In this document: one piece after another, positions 7,571 to 14,296 of the stretch
Layout: every line of letters starts with the position of its first letter
How positions within the stretch are numbered: the stretch's first letter is position 1
From: Paracoccus alkenifer
Lineage (GTDB): Bacteria > Pseudomonadota > Alphaproteobacteria > Rhodobacterales > Rhodobacteraceae
Length of the DNA stretch: 64,000 nucleotides
Direction: 5' to 3'
NCBI RefSeq assembly: GCF_900108405.1
Contig: NZ_FNXG01000006.1
Coordinates: 62,001 to 126,000, forward strand
Notes under the pieces: generated by a model
The model's input: only the letters and a program-made list of their open reading frames with translations
What the model was told of the DNA's origin: nothing
The model's database searches: none
Translations under genes and position numbers: made by a program

Positions 7571-9121
7571 ATGAACATGATCGACAAGACCATTGCGGCG
7601 GTTGCGCCGCAGTGGGGGCTGCGCCGTGCCCGCGCCCGGCTGGCGATCACCGCCCATTATGACGCGGCCAAGGTCGGCCGTCGCAAGTCCAGCCTGCGGG
7701 CCTCGCGCGCGGACGCTGACGGCGCAGCGCACGGCCGGGACAGGATGGCGGCATTCGGGCGGGACATGGTGCGCAACACCCCGTTCGCGGCCCGTGCGCA
7801 GTCGGTCATTGCCGGGGCGGTTGTCGGTGACGGGATCATTCCCAAGGTCACCTGCGCCCACCCCGACCTGAACGCCGATGCAATCCATCGCGTCCGCCAG
7901 CTGGGCTTGCGTCGGATCGAACAGCACCTGGACAGTTGCAAGGTCGATCGCACGGGACGGATGAACCTGTATGGCCTGCAGCAGCTGGCCATGAAGACGG
8001 TGATCGAATCCGGCGAGGCGCTGATCCGCCTGCATGATGGCGACGTTCCGGGTGGGCTGCCGTTCCAGCTTGAGGTGCTCGAGCCGGATTATCTGGACGC
8101 CGGCCGTTACGGCTGGTTGCCCAACGGGGCCGAGATCCGCGAGGGTATCGAATATGACGCCGAGGGCCGTCGGGTGGCCTATTGGCTGTTTCCCGAGCAT
8201 CCGGGCGCCGACTGGTCGCCCCGGACGCGGTCCGGCGTGTCAGAGCGGGTTCCGGCCGACGAGGTCTGGCACATCTACCGCGTGGATCGACCAGGGCAGA
8301 ATCGTGGCGTGACATGGTTTGCACCGGTCATGATGCGCCTGCAGGACCTGGGCGACTATGGCGATGCGCAGCTGATGCGGCAAAAGATTTCCGCCTGTTT
8401 CGCGGCGTTTCGGATCGGCGGGGATGGCAGCAAGGCGTCGGAATTCACCGAACTGTCGCCCGGCCTGATCTATGACCTGGGCGATGCCGAAGAAGTCCGC
8501 TTTGCAGAGCCGCCGGGCGTCGATGGCTACGACGAATTTACCCGAGGCCTGTTGCGTTCGGTCGCGGCTGATATGGGGATTTCCTACGAGGCGCTGACGG
8601 GCGACCTTAGCCAGGTCAATTTCAGCTCGGCACGGATGGGCCGTCTGGAAATGGATCAGAACATCAGCGGCTGGCAGCACCTGATGCTGATCCCGCAGCT
8701 GCTGCAACCGCTGGCCGCGCTGTTTGTTCGCGCCTGGCAGTCGGTCGATGGGCAGGAACTGAACGAGGCCGGGCTGCCCGGTGATGTCTGGGACTATCTC
8801 GGCCTGTCGTGGGTGCCGCCGCGCAAGATCATCGTGGACCCCGCACGCGAGTTTTCGGCGCTGCGCGAGGCGGTGCGGTCCGGGTTTGCCTCGCGCCAGC
8901 AGGTGGTTCGCCAGCTCGGGATCGATCCCGAGCGGTTGCTTGAGGAAATCGTGCAGGACCGGGACGAGGCCGACCGGCTGAAGCTGCCCTTTGACAGCGA
9001 TCCGCGGGCCGACGTGTCGCGCCGGACCTCTGCCGGCGTGGGGGTGGATGATGTGCTTGAGGAAATGCAGGCGCGGGCTCGCGCGGGACAGGCCGAAGGG
9101 AAAGTCAGGAGCATAAGATGA
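7571..9121 (+). CDS. Portal protein (lambda gpB family)
   Basis: A 516-aa lambda-type portal protein. It forms the dodecameric ring at one capsid vertex through which DNA enters and leaves. Typical segments are FGRDMVRNTPFAARAQSVI near the N-terminus, ISYEALTGDLSQVNFSSARMG in the middle, and a SRQQVVRQLGIDPE motif near the C-terminus. The ATG at 7571 was chosen because GGAAGGG lies upstream and the preceding frame is shadow sequence. The stop overlaps the next gene by 4 bp (ATGA). Confidence 0.93.
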   Translation: MNMIDKTIAAVAPQWGLRRARARLAITAHYDAAKVGRRKSSLRASRADADGAAHGRDRMAAFGRDMVRNTPFAARAQSVIAGAVVGDGIIPKVTCAHPDLNADAIHRVRQLGLRRIEQHLDSCKVDRTGRMNLYGLQQLAMKTVIESGEALIRLHDGDVPGGLPFQLEVLEPDYLDAGRYGWLPNGAEIREGIEYDAEGRRVAYWLFPEHPGADWSPRTRSGVSERVPADEVWHIYRVDRPGQNRGVTWFAPVMMRLQDLGDYGDAQLMRQKISACFAAFRIGGDGSKASEFTELSPGLIYDLGDAEEVRFAEPPGVDGYDEFTRGLLRSVAADMGISYEALTGDLSQVNFSSARMGRLEMDQNISGWQHLMLIPQLLQPLAALFVRAWQSVDGQELNEAGLPGDVWDYLGLSWVPPRKIIVDPAREFSALREAVRSGFASRQQVVRQLGIDPERLLEEIVQDRDEADRLKLPFDSDPRADVSRRTSAGVGVDDVLEEMQARARAGQAEGKVRSIR

Positions 9122-11217
9122 ACGAAATCCTGCTGTATGGCACGGTCGGATCGTCCTTCTGGGACGAGGAATATTTCACCGCGCGGCAGGTCCGCGAGGC
9201 GCTGGCAGGGATCAGCGGCCCGGTGACCGTGCGCATCAACTCGGGCGGCGGCATCGCCACCGAGGGACAGGCGATCTACACCGCACTGCGCGCCCACGCC
9301 GGGCCGGTCAGCATCGTGATCGAGGGAATCGCCGCATCCGCTGCCAGCCTGGTTGCGATGGCGGGCGACAGCATCACCATGTCGCTGGGATCGGTGATGA
9401 TGATCCACGATCCGGCGATGATGTGGACCGATGGCCGCGGCACTGAGGATGACCATCTGCACGCCGCGAAAGGCCTGGGCGTTCTGGCCAATGCCTATGC
9501 CGGGATCTACGCCAAGCGCGCCGGGATTTCCATCGACGCCGCCCGGGCCATCATGAAAGACGAGACCTATTTCGACGGCCACGCGGCGCTCGAGGCCGGT
9601 TTCGCCACGGCGGTCGATGACGATGGCGACGAGATTGATCCGGTCGCCTTCGATTACCGGCTTTACCGCCGCGCGCCGGAGCGGTTGCGCGCTGCATCGG
9701 CCGGCCTGACGCGCGCGCGTTCCAGATCGCAGGTCCTCGCCATGATGGCGAGGCCTCTCAACATCAGCGGCAGAAAGGGACACACAATGCCGAAATCCCA
9801 GGTGACCGCGGCCACGGCCGCTGACGAAGAGGACGTCGACGCCCTCGAGGAAGAAGATCCCGAGATGCGCGCCGAGGACGGCCAGGATGATCCCGACGCC
9901 CGCGCCGAGGACGACCAGGAAATCGAGGCCAGCGACGACGACGAGGACGACGAGCCGTCGGCCAGCGCCTCGCAGATCGTTGCGGTGGTGAACATGTGCG
10001 CGATGCACGGCGCGCCGGACCGCGCGGCTGATTTCGTCAACCGCGGGCTGACGCCGAAACAGGCTTATGCCGAGCTGACCAGCAAAGGGGGCAAGAAGGT
10101 GAAGATTGACGGTCGCGGTCCCAGTGCCCGCATCATGCGCGACGAGCGGGACACCCGCCGCGCCGGGATCGAGGGCGCGATCATCGCCCGCATGAACCGT
10201 GACCGTGAGGTCGGCGGTCCTGCGCGCGATTACATGTCGATGACCCTGGCCGAAATGGCCATGGCCGGCATGGGTCGTCGCGAACGCGTCGCCCGCGGTG
10301 GCGGCGAACAGCGCGCCATCGAAATGGCGTTTTCGTCGCACACCACCAGCGATTTTCCGGCGGTGTTCGAGAATGCGCTGAACAAGCGGCTGGCCAATGC
10401 CTATGCCGCGGCCCAGCCGGTCTATCGCGCGATCGCCGAACGGATCGACTTCACCGATTTCCGCCCCCACCCGATCGCCCAGGTGGGCGACTGGCCGACG
10501 CTGCTGCCGGTCGAGGAATCGGGTGAAATCAAATACGGCACCGTCAGCGACAAGAAAGAAAGCGTGGCGCTGGTCGCCTATGCCCGCGCCTTCCGGATCA
10601 CTCGGCAGATGATGGTCAACGATGATCTTGGCGCCATCGACCGGATCATCAACACCCGCGGCCGTGCCATCGCGGCTTTCGAAGATGCGACGTTCTTTTC
10701 GATGATGCTGTCGGGGTCCAATTCCGACGGCCCGACGCTGCAGGAAACCACCCGGCAGGTGTTCAATGCCACCGATGGCACCAAGGCGGGCACCGCCTCG
10801 GCGGTCAATCCGGCGGGCATCGCCAAGGGCTATGAGGCGATGCGCAACCGCAAGGGCGTCTCGGGCGAATCCTTCCTCGCGGTCGAGCCTCGCATCCTGC
10901 TGACCGGACCCGCCAAGGAATTCGAGGCCATGCAGCTGCTGGCCCCGATCCAGGCTGCGCAGGCGTCGAACGTGAACCCCTATGTCGGCAAGCTGACCCC
11001 GGCCACAACGCCCTATGTCGCTGGGAATGCCTGGTATATGTTCGCCGACCCCGCCGAGGTGCCGGTCTTCATGTACGGCTACCTGCAGGGCGAGGAAGGG
11101 CCGAGGCTGCGCACTGACGAGCCGTTCGGCCAGCAGGGCGTTGCCTATTCAGTCGAGCTGGATTTCGGCTGCGGCGCCACCGATTTCCGCGGGGGCTACA
11201 AGAACGCCGGCGCCTGA
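9118..11217 (+). CDS. Prohead protease-scaffold-major capsid protein fusion
   Basis: A 699-aa three-part protein. Residues 1-220 are a ClpP/S49-like protease with likely catalytic Ser74 (GIAASAAS), His97 (MMIHDP) and Asp148 (KDETYF). Residues about 234-285 are a very acidic scaffold-like linker. Residues about 330-699 are the major capsid protein, with TTSDFPAVFENALNK and GDWPTLLPVEESGEI motifs. In lambda these are separate genes (C/Nu3 and E). An internal ATG at 9787 with its own Shine-Dalgarno could give a scaffold-capsid product alone. The protease must therefore cut itself from the capsid domain during maturation. Confidence 0.92.
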   Translation: MNEILLYGTVGSSFWDEEYFTARQVREALAGISGPVTVRINSGGGIATEGQAIYTALRAHAGPVSIVIEGIAASAASLVAMAGDSITMSLGSVMMIHDPAMMWTDGRGTEDDHLHAAKGLGVLANAYAGIYAKRAGISIDAARAIMKDETYFDGHAALEAGFATAVDDDGDEIDPVAFDYRLYRRAPERLRAASAGLTRARSRSQVLAMMARPLNISGRKGHTMPKSQVTAATAADEEDVDALEEEDPEMRAEDGQDDPDARAEDDQEIEASDDDEDDEPSASASQIVAVVNMCAMHGAPDRAADFVNRGLTPKQAYAELTSKGGKKVKIDGRGPSARIMRDERDTRRAGIEGAIIARMNRDREVGGPARDYMSMTLAEMAMAGMGRRERVARGGGEQRAIEMAFSSHTTSDFPAVFENALNKRLANAYAAAQPVYRAIAERIDFTDFRPHPIAQVGDWPTLLPVEESGEIKYGTVSDKKESVALVAYARAFRITRQMMVNDDLGAIDRIINTRGRAIAAFEDATFFSMMLSGSNSDGPTLQETTRQVFNATDGTKAGTASAVNPAGIAKGYEAMRNRKGVSGESFLAVEPRILLTGPAKEFEAMQLLAPIQAAQASNVNPYVGKLTPATTPYVAGNAWYMFADPAEVPVFMYGYLQGEEGPRLRTDEPFGQQGVAYSVELDFGCGATDFRGGYKNAGA
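9773..9789 (+). promoter_or_regulatory. Internal ribosome binding site and ATG in the capsid fusion
   Basis: GAAAGGGA at 9773-9780 is followed six bases later by an in-frame ATG (9787-9789), codon 224 of the fusion. Translation from here would give a 476-aa protein with the acidic scaffold and capsid domains but no protease. This resembles lambda Nu3, which starts inside gene C. Confidence 0.6.
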
Positions 11218-11242
11218 GCCGGCGGCGACATCAATCTGACGA

Positions 11243-11264
11243 AAGGGCGCCTGCGGGCGCCCTT
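11243..11264 (+). terminator. Hairpin after the capsid gene
   Basis: Perfect 8-bp stem AAGGGCGC / GCGCCCTT with a 6-nt loop in the 78-bp gap after the capsid gene. It has no T-tract, so it may act as an attenuator or an mRNA-stabilising structure at the 3' end of the very abundant capsid message. Confidence 0.5.
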
Positions 11265-11295
11265 CGTCATTCACGCTTCATGAAGGGGAAATCTC

Positions 11296-11646
11296 ATGGC
11301 GAAGAATTTCGTTCAGCCGGGGCACGTCGTGACGGTTCCGGCGCCCGCCGCTGTGTCCAGCGGTGATCTGGTGACTGTCGGGGTCCTGACCGGGGTCGCG
11401 CAGTTCGATGCCGGCTCGGGTGATCCGGTCGAGATCGCGCTCGAGGGCGTCCACGAGGTCGCAAAGACCTCGGCGCAGGCGTGGACCGTCGGCGCGGCGG
11501 TCTATGCCACCGCGGCGGGTCTGGCCACCACAGCCGCGACCACCGGGAACGTGCTGATCGGTGTGGCGCTCGAAGTGGCGGCGAACCCGTCCGCCACCGG
11601 CGTTGTCCGCCTGAATGGCGCGGCGCCCGCCGCCGCCGAGGCCTGA
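11296..11646 (+). CDS. Capsid decoration protein (DUF2190)
   Basis: A 116-aa beta-rich protein of the DUF2190 family, with the family opening MAKNFVQPGHVVTVPAPA and a GDLVTVGVLTGVA segment. Members are small capsid cement proteins that take the place of lambda gpD, stabilising the expanded shell. It lies right after the capsid gene and has an AAGGGGA Shine-Dalgarno. The C-terminus is Ala-rich. It overlaps the next start by one base. Confidence 0.88.
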   Translation: MAKNFVQPGHVVTVPAPAAVSSGDLVTVGVLTGVAQFDAGSGDPVEIALEGVHEVAKTSAQAWTVGAAVYATAAGLATTAATTGNVLIGVALEVAANPSATGVVRLNGAAPAAAEA

Positions 11647-11978
11647 TGGCCAGCATCTTCGACGGGATGACCGGGCTGTTCACCGATGTGTTCGGCGGCT
11701 CGGTCATCTATTCCTCGGCGCGCGAGGGCTGGTCGCGGGTGGTCCCGTCGATCTTCCGAGAGGCGCCGATCGAGGTCGAGGGTGCGGACGGTCAGATTGT
11801 CCGGATCGAGACGCCGACCTGGCGGGTTCCGCGCGACCAAGCGCCGCGCGTCCGCCGCGGCGACCGGATCACGCTGCAGCGCGGGCAGGTCTACGAGATC
11901 ATGGTTGTCCACCCCACCGGCTCGCCCGCGCCCGACGCGTTCTTCATCTGCGAATGCCAGCTGGTCGAGGTTCCCTGA
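11646..11978 (+). CDS. Head-tail connector (FII-like)
   Basis: A 110-aa protein with the gpFII pattern: an N-terminal arm (FDGMTGLFTDVFGG), then a beta barrel with RRGDRITLQRGQVYEI, comparable to the RRGDTLTIG segment of lambda FII. FII forms the ring on the head that meets the tail terminator. The ATG at 11646 overlaps the previous stop (TGATG), and the gene's own stop overlaps the next start, so it is tightly coupled. Confidence 0.75.
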   Translation: MASIFDGMTGLFTDVFGGSVIYSSAREGWSRVVPSIFREAPIEVEGADGQIVRIETPTWRVPRDQAPRVRRGDRITLQRGQVYEIMVVHPTGSPAPDAFFICECQLVEVP

Positions 11979-12400
11979 TGGCCCATTACCGCGCCGATAT
12001 CCGCCGCACGGCTCGCGAATCGCTAGCCGGCCTGCCCCGGTTTGTGGGCTTCACGGTTCCCGCGGTCTGGCCGGGGGTGCTGGACGCGGAAACCCTGCCG
12101 GTCCTTGGGGTGCTGACCCCGCAAGAGCGGCGCGAACAACCCAGCCGGGCATCGGTGACCTGCCGGACCCTGTTGCAGGTGGTGGTTCGGCGCCGCGGGT
12201 CCAGCACGGTCGAGGACGAGCTTGACGAGGACAGCGAGGAAATCGAGGCCGCAGTCACCGCAGCGTTCCTTCGCGCGCGCCAGGGCTGTTTTCTCGAGGA
12301 TCTGACAGTGGTCGCGAACACCGACGGCTACAGCAACGTCGGCACGCTGGTGATGAGTTTCCGCGTGACGACTTTCCGAAACATTCCCGCCGGCCGGTGA
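11978..12400 (+). CDS. Tail terminator protein (gpU-like)
   Basis: A 140-aa protein with the order and features of the gpU family: an N-terminal helix (YRADIRRTARESLAG), a beta-sheet core with QPSRASVTCRTLLQVVV, and a central acidic helix. gpU caps the growing tail tube and joins the head. The call leans on its position between FII and the tail tube gene as much as on sequence. Starts at 11978 overlapping the upstream stop. Confidence 0.7.
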   Translation: MAHYRADIRRTARESLAGLPRFVGFTVPAVWPGVLDAETLPVLGVLTPQERREQPSRASVTCRTLLQVVVRRRGSSTVEDELDEDSEEIEAAVTAAFLRARQGCFLEDLTVVANTDGYSNVGTLVMSFRVTTFRNIPAGR

Positions 12401-12439
12401 CCGGCCCCGCACACAGGCTCAATTGATCAGGAGATCGAA

Positions 12440-13132
12440 ATGTCTGACGCCATGATCGGGTATGATACCCGCTTTGAAATCGAGACCGCCCCGGGCGCCG
12501 GCATTTATGTCGAGCTCGAAGAGGTGTATGAGATCACGCCACCTGCGAGCACGATTTCCAAGGTGGACGTGACCAGCTTCAAGTCGCCCGGCCGCCGGCG
12601 CGAATTCATCCCGGGCCTGACCGAAAACGGCGCGGCCAGCCTGAACATGAACTTTGTTCCGGGCAGCCCCAGCGACCTGCGGATTGAGGCGCTGCGCGCG
12701 TCCGGCGAGGTGCTGTCGATGCGCATCACCTATCCGAACGGGGTCACCGTGACCTTCGACGGCTTTGTCGAGGAATACACGCCCGCGGTCCCGGTCGATG
12801 ATCGCATGACTGCCGCCGTCTCGCTGTCGGTTACCGGCGAAATCCTTATCGCCAACCCGGTCGCACCGACCAACGACGTGCCGCCGCATATCTCGGGCGT
12901 GGCGCAGGTCGGGCAGGTGCTGTCCGTGTGGCCGGGTCTCTGGTCCGCCTTGGGCGACATCACCTATCAGTGGCGCGTGGACGGCTCGCCCGTCTCGGGG
13001 GCCACCGGCCCGACCTTCACCCCGCTGGTCTCGCATATCGGCGAACCGGTCACCGTCGCGGTCACGTCCACCAACTCGCAAGGGTCCGACACCGCGATTT
13101 CCGGCCCGACGGCAAATGTGGTGGCGGCGTGA
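12440..13132 (+). CDS. Major tail tube protein (gpV-like) with Ig-like C-terminus
   Basis: A 230-aa protein. Residues 1-140 are the tail tube domain (YDTRFEIETAPGAGIYVEL, then SKVDVTSFKSPGRRREFIPG). Residues about 145-230 are an Ig-like domain with SVWPGLWSALGDITYQWRVD and TVAVTSTNSQGSD. Lambda gpV likewise carries a C-terminal Ig-like domain that protrudes from the tail surface and may aid adhesion. A 39-bp gap precedes the gene. Confidence 0.88.
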   Translation: MSDAMIGYDTRFEIETAPGAGIYVELEEVYEITPPASTISKVDVTSFKSPGRRREFIPGLTENGAASLNMNFVPGSPSDLRIEALRASGEVLSMRITYPNGVTVTFDGFVEEYTPAVPVDDRMTAAVSLSVTGEILIANPVAPTNDVPPHISGVAQVGQVLSVWPGLWSALGDITYQWRVDGSPVSGATGPTFTPLVSHIGEPVTVAVTSTNSQGSDTAISGPTANVVAA

Positions 13133-13485
13133 TGGCCAATTCGTTTCGCGGCGAGGTCACCCTGACCCATGACGGCCAAGACTATACCATGGTCCTGGAT
13201 TTTAACGCGCTGTGCGAATACGAGGATGCCACCGGCGACAGTTGGAACGGCTTTTTCGAACGCCTGGACAGCGGGGCCATTCGCGCCACCGAGCTGCGCA
13301 CAATGGTCTGGGCGGGGCTGCGGTCGCATCACCCTGACATCACCCTGCCCCAAGCCGGCGCCGTGCTCAGCTCGAATTCGGACGCGGTTATTCGCGCAGC
13401 GGCCGCCGCCCTGCCGCCGGAAAAATCCGCGCCGGCGGCAAAGGGTGCGCGGGGAAACGGCAAGGGGAAGGCGTCGGGGCCGTAA
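13132..13485 (+). CDS. Tail assembly chaperone (gpG-like)
   Basis: A 117-aa protein that coats the tape measure protein during tail assembly, of the GTA/TAC_11 type. Family-like features are the FRGEVTLTHDGQDYTMVLDF opening, a LCEYEDATGD segment and RTMVWAGLRSHHPDI. The C-terminus is a Gly/Lys/Ala tail that contains the slippery heptamer GGGAAAC at 13452-13458. The protein ends at TAA 13483-13485; a fraction of ribosomes should instead shift to the -1 frame and make the longer G-T form. Confidence 0.85.
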   Translation: MANSFRGEVTLTHDGQDYTMVLDFNALCEYEDATGDSWNGFFERLDSGAIRATELRTMVWAGLRSHHPDITLPQAGAVLSSNSDAVIRAAAAALPPEKSAPAAKGARGNGKGKASGP

Positions 13486-13784
13486 CGGTCCCCGAACTGC
13501 TGGAACACTACATCGCGGCCGGGTTCGATCCGGCTGCGTTCTGGGGCCTGACGCCAAGTCTTTACGCCATCCACATGGAGGGCGCGAGGCGTCGTCTTGA
13601 CCGAGAGGCCCGGGACACCGCCTGGGCGGTCTGGCACGTCGCGGCGCTGGGGCGCGCGCAGAAGCTGCCCAGCCTGGACAAGTTCGTCCCGCCGCCTGCC
13701 CGGCAACGATCGGCTGTCACGCCGTGGCAAGAACAGCTGGCCGCGTGGCGGGCTTATTCCGAGAGCAAGCAGCGGGGCCGATAG
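13132..13784 (+). CDS. Tail assembly chaperone G-T fusion by -1 frameshift
   Basis: Predicted 217-aa product: 109 codons of the G frame up to the slippery site, then 108 codons of the -1 frame. The downstream frame is open from before the site to TAG at 13782. It encodes a conserved-looking domain (LTPSLYAIHMEG followed by RDTAWAVWHVAALGRAQKLP) that begins upstream of its only ATG (13575), so independent initiation would remove part of it. This is the lambda G/GT arrangement, in which T binds the tail tube protein. Confidence 0.78.
13452..13493 (+). promoter_or_regulatory. Programmed -1 frameshift signal
   Basis: Slippery heptamer G-GGA-AAC (13452-13458) in the correct phase of the G frame; lambda uses GGGAAAG. 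A hairpin GGGGCCG (13476-13482) / CGG-T-CCCC (13486-13493) lies 17 nt downstream and holds the G stop codon TAA in its loop. The spacing is longer than the usual 5-9 nt, so the hairpin may be dispensable. Confidence 0.75.
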
Positions 13785-13796
13785 ACGATCCGCTGC

Positions 13797-14270
13797 CTAT
13801 TCGACCAGAACGTCTGACGCGCTCCACATCTTTGTTTCGCTGTTGTAGTTCATCATCGCGGAATACCGGCTTCGGATTGTCGCGCCAAAGCCGTTCTGGG
13901 CGTCGACATAGCTGACGACCTGAAACCGGCAATCGCCCATTTCGACAACTGTCACGCCTTGGGCGCTCGCCCCGGGGAATTTCGCGGTTGATGGGCTACG
14001 CAGCCGCTTTTTGACAAAATGCGTGGACATCTGGAGCGCCATCAGATCGTCGCCGCCGCAGCGGTCCTTGCGCTCTGCCGTCGCTCTTGCGCCGGTCTCG
14101 TTGTCGGCGTCGGAAAGCGCTCCACCGAGAACCAGCATCAAGGCCAGCAGGCCCGAAGTGAGCGATGCTTTGAAATTCTGCCCGCGGCCCTTCGATGAGA
14201 AGATGGTCGCGGCGAGGAATAATGCAGCCAGACCTCCGAAAATCTTGCTGCCGATAATCAACCAACTCAT
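13797..14270 (-). CDS. Reverse-strand membrane protein inside the tail operon
   Basis: A 157-aa protein opposite to all surrounding tail genes, between the chaperone and tape measure. The ATG at 14270 has AAGGATG upstream. Two hydrophobic segments (about residues 3-23 and 37-54) are followed by a soluble domain with HFVKKRLRSPSTAKFP and YVDAQNGFGATIRSRY. I have seen this domain in bacterial lipoproteins and small membrane proteins without a defined role. Base composition is more AT-rich than its neighbours. It has the hallmarks of a moron, a gene expressed from the prophage; exclusion or host-fitness function is possible but unproven. Confidence 0.7.
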   Translation of the reverse strand: MSWLIIGSKIFGGLAALFLAATIFSSKGRGQNFKASLTSGLLALMLVLGGALSDADNETGARATAERKDRCGGDDLMALQMSTHFVKKRLRSPSTAKFPGASAQGVTVVEMGDCRFQVVSYVDAQNGFGATIRSRYSAMMNYNSETKMWSASDVLVE

Positions 14271-14296
14271 TGTGCATCCTTGGTTTGGAGGGCTGA

